64,000 nucleotides of DNA from Pseudomicrostroma phylloplanum. Its lineage: Eukaryota > Basidiomycota > Exobasidiomycetes > Microstromatales. Every line of letters begins with the position of its first letter. Positions within the stretch are counted from its first letter, which is position 1. The stretch is from the NCBI GenBank assembly GCA_039545275.1, contig BCHS01000018.1, positions 1-64,000 on the forward strand, in the 5' to 3' direction. Made by a program: the position numbers and the translations under genes. The notes beneath the pieces are model-generated. The model was given only the letters and a program-made list of their open reading frames with translations, was not told the DNA's origin and did no database searches. This document shows, in pieces, positions 10,873 to 21,649 of the stretch.

Positions 10873-12029
10873 CTACAACGACGAGCGAGACTCGCCAGGA
10901 TCGACAGTCTGTGGCGCCATCGACGCAAGTGACAGTCTTCACCGCGCCGTCGCGAACATATGCTCGAATCTTGTCGGAGCCGCCTTCGAGCCCCCAGCCA
11001 AACTCAGCACCGTCAACGCCTACGTATGCTGAGATCCTGTCCTCGCCGCGACCATCACATACCAACATCGCCGCAAGCAGTTCTTCTAGCCGTGTTTCTC
11101 ATACCAACGACGCGGCAACAAGCTCTTCCAGATTCGGCCTCTCCCAGGGTGAGGCACATTGCACCAGGGCAGGAATCATACGACCCGGCCCTCTTAGCTC
11201 CACCGGACGTTGCACACACGCTCTCCATGGCTGACACAGCTCAGCGAGAGGCTGCCAGCCTTCACCTTGCTTCCGCACTGTCGGACGCTGATGTTGATTC
11301 TCATGTGCCGGCGTGCGACATCAGCAACATACCTATAGTTCTCTGCCCGGGCACCAACATTCTGGCAATGACTTGGGAGCATGCGACGATCCGCGGAGGT
11401 GTTCTTTGTCAACGGCGCCTCAAACAGATCCGACTCCCTTGCCTGCCGCTTCTCATCAACAGCAGCGTCCTGTACGCGCAGCTGCCGCTGGTCGTCGGCG
11501 ACGATATGGCGGCATCGAAGATGCTGTTGATGCCATCAGAGACTCCGAATCTGGCGTCAGAAGACGCTCTCGCTCTTCTGAGGAGGAAGCCTCTGGATCG
11601 GATTACGAGGAAAGTGGATCAGCGTCAACAGAGCAAGATGCGCCTCAGCAGCAAACGAGGACGAGGAACCCTCGCTTCTATTACAAGACGCATGAGCAGC
11701 ACTTCAACGGCCTGCGAACGCAGGCGGCTGTTGAAGCCTGGGGACCGGGGACAAAGCTGTCGCACCTGCCGATCACTTGGCAGGACAATGGCCTTGTGTG
11801 GTGGTGAGTGTACAACGTTTGCTTCGCTTCTTGACTGGTCACTGACTCGAAGGCTTCGATTGCGTCGTTCAGGAGGACAAATTTGCATCACATAAAGAGG
11901 TACAAGCTTGAGGCTGGGCTGGACGATCGAGTTCAGCTCCAGTACCTCCAAGCCTGTGCTCTCGTCCAGATGATCATCATCCTGGACGAGGTGAGGGAGA
12001 TGGCGATGATTCTTTGGCGGCGTCGGTAG
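10873..12029 (+). CDS. Putative multi-exon gene of unknown function (copy 1 of a tandem pair), 5' end unresolved
   Basis: The 3' half is the firmest part. An exon open from about 11298 ends at 11803 after WQDNGLVWW. A 69-nt intron (11804-11872) with a CACTGAC branch and TTCAG acceptor joins in phase to 11873-12029, which encodes LQACALVQMIIILDE and ends at TAG. Upstream, 10873-11149 is Ser/Pro-rich with two in-frame degenerate peptide repeats (TYARILSEPPSSP / TYAEILSSPRPS). The acidic, Ser-rich linker near 11540-11640 suggests disorder. The same terminal exons recur in damaged form at about 12370-12830. No family is recognised, and the join between 11149 and 11298 is unsolved. Confidence 0.4.
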
Positions 12030-12039
12030 AACGCTGGAC

Positions 12040-12840
12040 GGAGAGGCTGCATCACAGGATCAGCCATGACGTCCGCTTCTCCGCCTTCGGACCTTGCTTC
12101 CAGCAAGGTGCGCTGCCCCGCACACCGACGGAGGAACCAGAGAGATGGTCGCTCAACAAGGAGCTGGAGATGAGCCGACGCAAGCTGAAGAGGCAGGTGA
12201 GCAAACAGCGATCAGTGCATCCTCGAAAGTGCCATACTGACCATGTACTATGCACGGGTTCCACAGCTGCGCCGTCTGGAACCCCACCAGTCGTTCTCTC
12301 AAGACTACTGAGCAGACTGTCCCTGCCTCCTCCCTCGCCCACCTCGTCTTCGCTGCCGGATTACCGCCGAGGACAGCTGTTTCTAATCCTTCACTACGGA
12401 CCCAAAACCCACGCAAGCACTTTTTCGCGTTTCGCAGTCGGCTTTGAAGCAGTACATGCACATTCGAAAAGGTTCGACGGCACACCTCGATCCAACAGTG
12501 GGACGCAGACACGGTACAGTGCTCAGGTTTGTAACTGTCATGGCAACCAGACGGCCTGACCTGGTGGTAAGTCACCAAAAGTCGAGCTGCTTTCTTTCCA
12601 TTGGGCACTGATCTCCATTGCCCGATTGTTCCCGCACTGCCCAGGAGATTGAGCTGCACCCATGTCACGAAGTACGCTTCACGCATGTCACGAAGTACAG
12701 TGCGGATGCTGAACTGCCCATCACTGCTCAGATGGACCACCTCCAAGCCTGCGCCTTGGCTCAGATGGTTATCATCTTTGAAGACATCCACCGAAAGACA
12801 GGTGCTGTCTCTGCGGTCAGCCGAGCACCTGCCGTTCGCT
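12040..12840 (+). pseudogene. Decayed tandem copy of the gene ending at 12029
   Basis: Two blocks align with copy 1: RTQNPRKHFF (copy 1 RTRNPRFYY), and WQPDGLTWW (copy 1 WQDNGLVWW). The splice point after the last W is at the same place and phase; the intron is 12567-12644. The next exon encodes LQACALAQMVIIFED (copy 1 LQACALVQMIIILDE). Damage: a TAA stop lies just before the WQPDG block in the homologous frame, the frame also breaks after RTQNPRKHFFAFRSRL, and a 23-bp tandem duplication shifts the frame of the last exon. A cleaner start-like exon (MVAQQGAGDEPTQAEEA) with a good intron (about 12199-12267) precedes it. Confidence 0.55.
12661..12698 (+). repeat. 23-bp tandem duplication inside the pseudogene
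   Basis: The 15-mer catgtcacgaagtac occurs at 12661-12675 and again at 12684-12698, separated by gcttcacg, a period of 23 bp. Because 23 is not a multiple of three, it shifts the frame of the exon that otherwise parallels copy 1. Confidence 0.85.
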
Positions 12841-13488
12841 CGTTCTTCCTGTGGCTACCACCTGAAGAACGCTGTTAGGTAGGCTCGTTCAATACAGAAC
12901 CTGACCCACAGAATTCAACTAATCGGCACTTGCAGCCGGCCCCGAAGTACTATATGCACTTCTTCTTGTCACATCGTGCTGATCACAGAGGGTTCGGACA
13001 ATATCACCATCTTTCCCTTTCCTTTCATCACTTGTCAGCGTCTGAATACAGTGGAAACAACGAGACTGATCGAGCGTTGCGAAGTAGGCTGATATCTTTT
13101 GGAACCGTAGTAGAGGCGGCGTCGGAACCGGAACGGCGCGAGTCGAAGCTCAGGGGGTTGGACCGGAGTTCCGGCGACTGCGCCCGTGTTGGTCTTGAAT
13201 CCAACGCGAGATGTGAATCATCATTGTCCGCCCGTAGGGTGCGCCTGCCGTGGCCTTTGTACCCGCGACCCTCGCCGTCCCCTACTGTACTCCCGTACCG
13301 CACAGCACAGCACGGCAGCATCCCATCGCTTCCTTCCGTTCGCATCCTCTTTCCTCCACCGAGAGCAGTACCGCCTACTCCTTCTACCCCTTACCTTTCC
13401 TTCTTCTGCCGCGCTCCTCAACTCTTCGTCGCTTCCACATTCGAGGACTCGTCAAGGCGCCCACACAACGTCCAGCCATCCCGCCATC
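12841..13488. promoter_or_regulatory. Upstream region of the rhomboid gene
   Basis: 648 bp, pyrimidine-rich toward the start codon. It is open in the rhomboid frame back to about 13186, but only through a non-ATG start and low-complexity sequence, so I treat it as leader. Confidence 0.4.
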
Positions 13489-15681
13489 ATGGCATCTTCC
13501 TCGGGGCATTACCCATACGACCAACATCAACAGTATGCGTACGACTCGCAAGCCCCTCCCACCTACTATCCCGATGCTCAATATCAGACGGATGATCACG
13601 TCGAGAACATCCGTGATTCTCGAGACGCTGAAGTGAGGAGGACTTTCGGGTATGCCACTAGTGGACAGGCAGATGAGCAATACTGGCCGGAAAACCACCA
13701 ACAGCAGTCTACCAGCTATCAACAAGCTCCGCCATCGGAACCCTATGCATACCCACAACGTCAGCATAGCACCGTCACACGACTTAGAGGAGCAGCCGCT
13801 CAAAGGCCTACTGACTCGCCCTCGGTGTATACGGATCCGTACGAGTGGCAGTCACACGCTGGCTTCAATACCAACGCTACCAATACTCCCAATCCGAATC
13901 TCAGTGTCGTTGGGTACGATTACGCCCAAGATGGACAGGACGGTAGGGGCTTCCTCGGCTCGGATCCGTACGCCAATCGTGGTCAGACACCCAGGGTTGG
14001 CGCAAACCTGAGCAGAGCTGACACGCTTCTGCCAGGAGACTCCATCTCGGCCTACAAGGTGCCTGCTCCCCACCCACGGAGTAGTCTGATGATGTCGGCT
14101 ATTCCCAGCCAGGAGTCGGGAGCGGCAGCCAGCTACAGAGACTCCATTTCTCAGCGAGGATCGTACTCGCAGCAGGGGGTGGGGTACGCTCTCCCTTCTC
14201 AGCAGGCTCATGGAGACGATACACTGTATGAGGAAGAGGGAGAAGAGGGGTATCGTACTTATCGAGCCGTGGGATCGTCTAGCCATTCTCGATATGACTC
14301 CACTGCGTCTGGATTCGAGAACCAAAGTCCAACCAAGTCCACCACTGCTCTTGCACGCCCACCCTACGCCATGGCCTATGCCGATGACGAGTACGATCAG
14401 AATCGGCAGCTGACGAAAGAGGCAGACTACTACAATGCTCCGCCAGATGCGTACGGGTATGACTACTCAGGCAAGCCTTCCGACGGCTACTACCATCATG
14501 CGGACGAGCCGCCTGCAACACCTGGTCTCTTCTCCAATCACCTTGCCGCTGCGTCTGCCGATCCTTCCCTGGGCAAGTCATCTGCTATGATCGACAGAAG
14601 TGCCTTTGAGGAAGAAGAGGCAAACTCAAAGAAGGGTCTGCTAGGCTTCAAGCAAGACTCGCTGCAAAGTCAAATCGACAAGCGCAGGAGAGGAATCGGC
14701 CGACAGCGGTGGCCTATCTTCACCTGGGTCCTCTCCCTTGCCCTCATCGGCGTCTTTGTTGCCGAGCTGATCCGAGCCAAGGCTCTAACAGGTCAAGCGA
14801 TCCAGACTCGCCCCTCGATCAACCCCATGATCGGTCCCTCCTCCCAATTCCTCATTTCCTTTGGCGCACGCTTCGTACCATGCATGAGGGAGATTCCCGC
14901 CGTGCCCACTAGCACGCAACTTGCCTGCCTCGATGCCAGTACCCTCTCCACGATCACCACCTCGCAACAATGCCCCATCTGGGGGATCTGCGGCCTCAGC
15001 TCTGCCACGTCCTATGGGCAACTGTGGCGCTTCGTCACCCCCATCTTCCTGCACGCAGGAATCGTTCATATCCTCTTCAACATGGTCGTTCTCCTCACGC
15101 TCTGTGCGCAAATCGAGAAGCTCATCGGCACACCCTTCTACCTCCTGCTATTCATCGCCGGCGGCGTAGGAGGCAACCTGCTTGGGGCAAACTTTGGCAT
15201 GGCCGCTACCCCCTCGGTGGGCGCGAGCGGGAGCATCTACACCTGCATCGCCATTGAGCTCATTGATCTCGTCTATAATTGGTCGCACGAGGCCAAGCCT
15301 AAGACGCGCCTCTTTGTGAGCATCCTCTTCACCCTCGTCGGACTCGCACTGGGTCTGCTGCCCGGGCTGGACAACTTTGCGCACATCGGCGGCATGGCTG
15401 TCGGCCTCCTTGGCGGACTCCTGGTCTGTCCCTCTATCCACACAACAAAGCGGCACCGTGTCCTGACGTGGGTTTTCCGCCTGATAGGTCTTGCGCTCCT
15501 CGTCGCCTACTTTGTCGCCCTTGCCCTCAACTTTATGAACGCAGAGGACCCAGCTACGGCTTGTACGTGGTGCAGGTACCTGAGTTGCCTGCCTACCTTC
15601 TCGCAGTGCCAGAATAATGGACTGACGACGACGACGACGAGCTCTGGCTCTAACTCGAGGAGAGAGCTGTGGACGCTGTAG
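13489..15681 (+). CDS. Rhomboid-family intramembrane serine protease with long Tyr/Gln-rich N-terminal tail
   Basis: Single exon, 730 aa. The first ATG with good context (MASSSGHYPYDQHQQ) is chosen. Residues 1 to about 390 are low complexity, rich in Tyr, Gln, Ser and Asp, probably disordered and cytosolic. The first membrane helix follows RRRGIGRQRW near residue 400. The rhomboid core has the HILFN motif, the nucleophile in GASGS (Ser580) and the catalytic His in DNFAHIGG (His632), so the Ser-His dyad is complete. The family cleaves substrates within the membrane, here probably in the secretory pathway or at the plasma membrane. It is convergent with DCN1. Confidence 0.93.
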   Translation: MASSSGHYPYDQHQQYAYDSQAPPTYYPDAQYQTDDHVENIRDSRDAEVRRTFGYATSGQADEQYWPENHQQQSTSYQQAPPSEPYAYPQRQHSTVTRLRGAAAQRPTDSPSVYTDPYEWQSHAGFNTNATNTPNPNLSVVGYDYAQDGQDGRGFLGSDPYANRGQTPRVGANLSRADTLLPGDSISAYKVPAPHPRSSLMMSAIPSQESGAAASYRDSISQRGSYSQQGVGYALPSQQAHGDDTLYEEEGEEGYRTYRAVGSSSHSRYDSTASGFENQSPTKSTTALARPPYAMAYADDEYDQNRQLTKEADYYNAPPDAYGYDYSGKPSDGYYHHADEPPATPGLFSNHLAAASADPSLGKSSAMIDRSAFEEEEANSKKGLLGFKQDSLQSQIDKRRRGIGRQRWPIFTWVLSLALIGVFVAELIRAKALTGQAIQTRPSINPMIGPSSQFLISFGARFVPCMREIPAVPTSTQLACLDASTLSTITTSQQCPIWGICGLSSATSYGQLWRFVTPIFLHAGIVHILFNMVVLLTLCAQIEKLIGTPFYLLLFIAGGVGGNLLGANFGMAATPSVGASGSIYTCIAIELIDLVYNWSHEAKPKTRLFVSILFTLVGLALGLLPGLDNFAHIGGMAVGLLGGLLVCPSIHTTKRHRVLTWVFRLIGLALLVAYFVALALNFMNAEDPATACTWCRYLSCLPTFSQCQNNGLTTTTTSSGSNSRRELWTL

Positions 15682-16218
15682 TTCGATGATAGAAGGACCG
15701 TGAAACGTCGCTGGACCGACTCGCGGGAAAAAGGCCTCCTTTGGCATGGCTGTCAAATCATGCATCCAGCCAGCCAGCCAGAGTCCCATCTATGTCCCCC
15801 ACGCTAGCCTCACTTAAAGTGGTAGCCTCGCTCCCTCGCTTTCCATGTACATTCCCCCCATATCCCCTCATGGACATTCATTCCTTCCTCTCCTTCCGGC
15901 CCCTTCTTTGTTCTAATAACACCTACGGCCTCTCTTCTTCTGAGTCTCGCCTTGTCCTGTCTCTCCACCCGTTCGTAACTCCAATTGCATCAACTGTAAT
16001 GCGCTCCTCAGAGAGCGCTTCTCGTATCCCACGCCTGATTGGTCTTTGCGCCACTGATGATTGTTGTCTGTTCGTGAAAGTGTATCACGCTTTGTCTTTC
16101 TATTGGTTGATTGGTAAAGAGTACGTACATCGCCCTGGACTCTGGCTGTCAATTCCCCTTGCTGATGGTGGTGGTGGTGTATGAGTGATCCTCCAGTCTC
16201 CCTCGATCTCGATCAGCT
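15682..16218. other. Convergent 3' region of rhomboid and DCN1
   Basis: 537 bp between two convergent stop codons. It has T- and C-rich tracts and a short (gtg)n run near 16166. No gene is seen. Confidence 0.5.
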
Positions 16219-17509
16219 CTACGACTCGTCCATGCTGCCTTCTGCTCCCTTCTCCAGCTTCTCCCGCGCCCAGACGGTGAATCCGTCTATGAGACTTGGC
16301 CAGGCAGCTGCGATCGAAGGAAAAATGAGTCAGCACTAGGATCCTCCAGGGGAGGCAAACACATTCTACCACCGTATTGCACTGTAGAAGCTCACCATCA
16401 AAGTCGTGCGTCTTGAATTCTGGGTCGATGTCCGCGGTAAAGTCCAGGAACTGACAGCCATCACAAGATGGATCAAAGGAATGTCAGTTCTCCATTCCCG
16501 TCCACCCATCGCTTCCTGTACCATTCTCCCACTCACGAGTGACCAAGTGTCCTTGCTGACTGCCTTTCCTGCCGTCTTTTCCTCGAGGTACTCCTTCCAT
16601 AGCTCTAGCTGTCTTGGTGTGAAGTTGCCTCCTTGGGTCTGGAATGTGGGTGCGTGGGGTATGAGGAGGTCCCAGAAGGCCAGGGCCGAGTCCAGGGCTA
16701 GAGGGCCAGCAGCGAGGGAGGAAGGAGGGGTCAGCCATACGCAGTATTGCGGTGGTTCTGCTTGCTCGACAACTCTACTCACGTAGACTCTTCTGCCCCT
16801 CTGGCCGTGCAAAGGTATAGGTATACTCGTACACCCTCTTGAACAACCCTCCCTTTCCTGCTCCGGGTGCCTTTGCCAAGTCCCCCTTTACCGGCTCATC
16901 GTTGCTCAGCTCCTTCCTTAGTCCAGGCAACCTAGCCTTCATCCCTTCTATGGTATCGCATTCACCGTCCGCGCCAGCAGCCAACACTCTCCACCCATCT
17001 ACGAATGCCGCCTTGTTGAATTTGCCCATTGTAGGAGAAGCGAGGTAGAAGGAGAGGGGCAGGAGTGCCACATCCTCCGGTGACACTCCCAACTCCTCAC
17101 AGTACTCCATTGTACCATCGATGTTCATCTCCTGCCCACCAGGCACCTCTTCGTCTGCAAATCGATCAAAGATCGAACCAAGCTTATCCCTGGCTTCCTT
17201 TTCCCTCTTTGCAGAAGTGGAAGAGCCCTTGCCCCCGCCGCCGCCGCTGCCAGAAGAAGAGGCGGCGGCGTTGCTCATGGCCGTGGAGTCATTGTAAAAA
17301 GCGTCTACGGCGGCTTCTATGCGCCAGTTGGAGGATTTGAGCAGACGGGTGCCATCGGCAGCAGAGGCATTTGTGAGGGAGCGGAACTGCTTGAGAAGAT
17401 TTGCCTGCGTCGCCTTGGACGTCTGCGGGTGGGGTGGAGCAGCAGAGGAAGGGGATTGGGCTTGTCAGTCTGGGTAGCCGTGTGGTGAGGTGTCTGCTCT
17501 GCTCACCAT
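16219..17509 (-). CDS. DCN1: DCN1-like NEDD8 E3 ligase (cullin neddylation)
   Basis: Five coding exons: 17509-17507, 17422-16783, 16697-16537, 16450-16396, 16307-16219, giving 315 aa. The first coding exon is only the start codon; the next begins ACG TCC AAG, so the protein starts MTSKATQANLLKQF. Residues 1 to about 45 form a UBA-like domain (LTNAS to WRIEAAVDAFY). After a Ser/Gly linker the potentiating-neddylation (DUF298) domain follows: FDRFAD, CEELGVSPEDVALLPL, GQKSLPLDSALAFWDLL, LELWKEYLEEK, SKDTWSL, and the C-terminal DAAWPSLIDGF. Known members bind cullin and the NEDD8 E2 UBC12 to speed neddylation. It is divergent from aminopeptidase P. Confidence 0.93.
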
Positions 17510-17876
17510 GACTGCGTTGTATGATGCTGCGGATGAGGAGGGTGGGAGGAGATGTATGCCGTTGTGGTGTGAATGGGTGGTAAGCAAGTGGTACGGCGTC
17601 AATGCCGACGTGCGCCTTGTGTCAGTGGCTGGGCCCGCGCGACTGGCTGAGTGACGACTGTGCGGGTGTGCGCCTGAGACGACGTCCGTTGCGCTTGGGC
17701 CACCCGCTGCTGCCCGCATGCACGGCCGGTGAGTGGGATGGACTCTGTATCCGAGGTACCATTGATCACCATCCGCCTGGTACCATCAAGAGCGATCCAT
17801 TGGTGGAGTCATCTTCTGAGATATCATCCTCATCACCATCACCATCACCATCACTCTCATCTCACCGACCTCGACT
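17510..17876. promoter_or_regulatory. Divergent promoter DCN1 / aminopeptidase P
   Basis: 367 bp between start codons, with a (cat/cac)n tract at about 17826-17853 just before the aminopeptidase start. No coding sequence is supported. Confidence 0.5.
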
Positions 17877-20385
17877 ATGCCTGGCTGCTTCTCTTTCTTG
17901 ACCTCCTCGCCCGCTTCCCGCGAGAGGCCACCCACCCTCTCCCGCAAGTCCTCTGTGGCATCTTCCAAGTCGACACTGGTGGGTGATGGAAGCAGCTCGC
18001 TCAATGAGAAGACCAGCAGTATCTCCAAGTCCAGCGTCCAGGTTCCTCGCTCCGTCCTCAAGCCAACGCCGACGGCCGACCGCCTCACTGCTCTGCGAGC
18101 GCTCATGTCTGCTGCCGATCTGGACCTCTACCTCGTCCCCTCCGACGACGCCCACGCCTCCGAGTACACTGCCCCACGAGACCAGCTACGCGGCTTCATC
18201 TCTGGCTTCACAGGCTCGGCAGGATTCGCAATCGTCGCCCGGGAAGGGTTCGCAGGCTTGTGGACTGATTCGAGGTACTTTGTACAGGCCGAGCAGCAGC
18301 TCGATGCTGAGCACTGGACCCTCTTCAAGCTGGGACTGCCCGACGTGTCCGGATGGGAGCAGTGGCTCACCAGCGAGGCCTTCGAGGTACTGGGCAAGAA
18401 GAAGCTCGCCTTTGGCGTCGACGCTCGGCTGATCTCGCAGGGAGCGGTCAAGAGTCTGCTGGAAAAGGGCAATGCAGGAAATCACAAGCTAGAGGGAGTC
18501 TTTGACGAGGACTCGCTCGTGGCCAAAGTGTGGAGCGACCCACACTTACCCTTCCACGAGTCCTACCCACCCGCACTCGACACGCCCGTACACCAGCATC
18601 CACTCGAATTCGCAGGCGAGGAAGCCCAGAGTAAGCTAGGCAAGATCGTACAGTGGCTCAAAGGCGCCGAGGTTGGCGATCTGGTTGGGAAGGAATCAAT
18701 GGAGAAAGGATCGGCGAAGAAGTATGGTCCAAAGAGAGGAGACCACTACGTCGTGAACGCACTTGATGAGGTAGCGTGGACCTTGAACCTACGCGGCCTG
18801 TCCATCCCCTACAACCGTGAGTGGACAAGAGGACAGGTGATCTGACCCACTTCGTGCTGACACAACATCTTCTCCATCCTCTGCTGGTTCACAGCCGTCT
18901 TCCCAGCTTATCTGGTCATCTCGATACCGTCCGATGAGTCCGAAGCTTCCGAAGACCCCGCGTACTCCGCCCAGCTCTTTGTCCCTCCTCAGCTTCTCTC
19001 ACACAACGTCGATGCAGGCACCTACTCGTACGTGACCTCGACGCTGAATGTAGCGGTCCTCGACTATACAGACATCTGGAGTACTCTGAAGTCGCTGCCG
19101 GGAAAAGGCAAGGTGATACTGGGGGACAAGGCCTCTTACGCCCTCGTCTCCTCTGTAGACTCCCAGCGGGCCTCCCTCCTGTCCAACGGCGGCTCACCTA
19201 TTGCCCTCCTAAAAGCACGCAAGAATGCCGTCGAGCTAGAAGGCATGCGCAAGGCCTACCTTCGTGATGGCGTCGCTTGGGCAAAGTGGGCCGCCTGGCT
19301 AGAGGAGACGGTGCAGCGCCGCGGCAGCAGCATCAACGAGTGGGACGCCGCTGTGCGCTTCCAGCAGATCCGCTCCGGCATGCACAACTACGCTGGCTTC
19401 GACGCCTACGAGTCCATCTCTGCCTCTGGAGGAAATGCCGCCCTCCCGCACTATGAGACGCCCGAGGAAGGGAGCAAAGTCATCGATCGGATCACGCCTT
19501 ATCTCAATGATTCGGGAGGACAGTATTTCGATGGTACCATTGACTGTACGAGGACAGTGCACTTTGGGAAGCCCACAAAGGAGCAGAAGAATGCTTATAC
19601 AAAGGTGTTGCAGGGGCATATTGCCATTGACTCAGCCAGTGAGTAGTAACAGCGGTTGAGCTGGACGAGAATCGCACAGCAGAGATTGGTCGCTCATTGA
19701 CGCTGCTTCTGCTGCTCTATGCACACCGTTTGCCTCAGTCTTTCCCGAGGGCACAAGCGGAGCTGCTCTCGACACCCTAGCTCGGATCCACCTCTGGAAG
19801 GACAAGCTGAACTACCTCCACGGTGAGCAGAAGACGCAGACCGCCCCTTTTCACACTCCTCGCTCACGTCCTGCATTCCCCCTCCATAGGCACCGGCCAC
19901 GGCATCGGCTCCTTCGGGTACGTGCACGAAGGTCCCTCGAACTTCTGGTTCGGCATAAGCGCCGGTGCTACGGGCGCCTCGTACATCCCTCTGCAAGCTG
20001 GATACACGCTCAGCAATGAGCCTGGGTACTACAAGCCTAACAAGCACAGCGGTGTAGAGGATGGTGGGTTTGGGCTGAGGATCGAGAGTATCCTGGCGGT
20101 GAAGACGCTGCAGCCGGATGTGAATGGGGGAAAGTGGCTAGGGTTCGAGAGATTGACGAGAGTGCCAAGTGAGTGAAGAACAGTGATTGCTTGCTAGAGT
20201 TCACACTGACATTCTCGTCATTTCCCACTCATCTCCCTACAGTCGCCACGAACCTCGTCGACTACTCGCTGCTTACCCCCGCTGAGAAGAAGTGGTTGAA
20301 GGAGCACAATGAGCAGATCAAGAAGCAAGCGGGGCCGCTGCTGCGAAGCGACAGGCGCGCAAAGAAGTGGTTGGACAAGCAGTAG
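17877..20385 (+). CDS. Xaa-Pro aminopeptidase (aminopeptidase P, M24B, cytosolic XPNPEP1 type)
   Basis: Five exons: 17877-18816, 18895-19638, 19739-19822, 19890-20168, 20243-20385, giving 729 aa. Introns are 67-100 nt. The protein has the three-domain layout of cytosolic aminopeptidase P: two creatinase-like N-domains (ending in the WTLNLRG block), then the pita-bread catalytic domain. The dinuclear metal ligands are visible: Asp519 (YLNDSG), Asp530 (GTIDCTRT), His593 (HGTGHGIG), Glu633 (LSNEPGYY) and Glu655 (FGLRIE). The last two are spaced wider than in the human enzyme by an insert around KHSGVEDGG. The enzyme removes N-terminal residues before proline. The N-terminal 60 residues are Ser-rich and may be a tail. 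It is convergent with RRP41 (203 bp). Confidence 0.95.
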
Positions 20386-20588
20386 ATGGACAGAGGTGGG
20401 ATGGCTGAACAGCTGTTGCTGATAGGAGACGCCGATGTGCCGATTGTCAGGGCAGGCAGAAACGGATGTTGAAGCTTTTGAATACCACGATCAGTCATCG
20501 AGCCACGGCCGCTCCAAGCCACTTGGGTGGTATCTCTTTTTCAAGGGCTGGAAATCTCTACATCTACATTTCCTATGCTCCTCGCTCG

Positions 20589-21649
20589 CTACTCTATCCT
20601 CCGCTCCGCCCCACCCAGCAGCCTCCTCCCCCACTCTCTCGTCGCCCCCTCCATTTCCCGTCTAAAGACTCCACTAAGCACCTCAACCCCGACCTTGATC
20701 CCCTGCGAGACTTTTTCGCTCTCCACTTTTCCCCTTCCCGCATCGAGGAGAGAGAGGACCACACGTCCGTCCCGCGGGCTAATGGCGAGTGTGAGGTTGG
20801 GCAGGTCTTGCGTCTCGCTCAGGGTGGGGTCGATGAGGAAAGTGCCAATGGCTGCTCCTCCCGCGGCAGCTCCGGCCGCTCCTGCTGTCACGCTAGGTGG
20901 GGATCGAGGGTGGAAAGCGATGCATGTTGCGAGACAGTAGTCGAGTGTTGCCAGACCGGCACTTTGAAGTGCTAGGGAGGCAGTGTTGAGGAGAGTGGCC
21001 AGAATGGACCCGTCTGAAGAGGCGATTTGTAGGGAGAGGTGCAGGACGGAGGTGCGTGGGTAGAGGTGGAGGGAGATCATGGGGGCTAGAGTCCGTTGCA
21101 CTAGCAGGGCAAGCTCGACGTTGCGTCTGGTATCAGGAGGTAGAGTAGTGATGAGTACCAAGACGCCTCAGCTTTGCTTTGCTACGCTCCACTGCCAACA
21201 CCCTCCTCTCTGGTCTCGCCTACTCAGACTCACCGGTCGCCCCTCCCCCCCGCTCTCCTCTCCGCACCAACCGCACTCCAATTCTCCGCCAGCACTTCCA
21301 CATCCAACGCAGCTCCCTCCGGTCCCACCCCTGCCTGTCCTCCAGCACCACCACCGCCGCCTCCGGTGCGATTACCGGAGAGTTGTGCATCGCGGGGACC
21401 AAAGACGCTGCAGGTTACATCGTTTAGCCCCTGCACAAGGCGGACACAGCCGTCTGCCTTGTCCGACGAAGCAGGCCCAGTAGAGGGAGCGAATACACTC
21501 CCTGCGGAAGAAGAGCTTGATGGACCCGCAGCGGCGTTGCTGCCTCGGATCTCATCAGGAGCAAAGTGGATCTCTAGAGAGCGGAATTCGTACGGCCGGC
21601 GGCCGTCCATCCGCAGAAGGGAGGGTGTGAGGAGCTCGGGGCGAGACAT
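20589..21649 (-). CDS. RRP41: Exosome subunit RRP41/SKI6 (RNase PH fold)
   Basis: Two exons: 21649-21234 and 21126-20589, intron 21127-21233 (107 nt), giving 317 aa. It starts MSRPELLTPSLLRMDGRRP, the standard RRP41 opening. The join restores GDR to RNVELALLVQRTL. The second exon shows the RNase PH pattern LHLYPRTSVLHLSLQI, DGSILATLLNTASLAL and LDYCLATC. Loops rich in Gly/Ser (residues about 40-60 and 90-110) make it longer than the usual 245 aa. In yeast the exosome ring is catalytically inactive and threads RNA to RRP44; the same is expected here. Confidence 0.92.

Noticed and set aside
13186..13488. N-terminal extension of the rhomboid protein
   Set aside because: It needs a non-ATG start; the sequence is leader-like and the ATG at 13489 has good context.
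17826..17853. His-codon-like repeat (cat/cac) before aminopeptidase P, as if an affinity tag
   Set aside because: It lies upstream of the start codon in a natural cat/cac microsatellite; there is no vector context.
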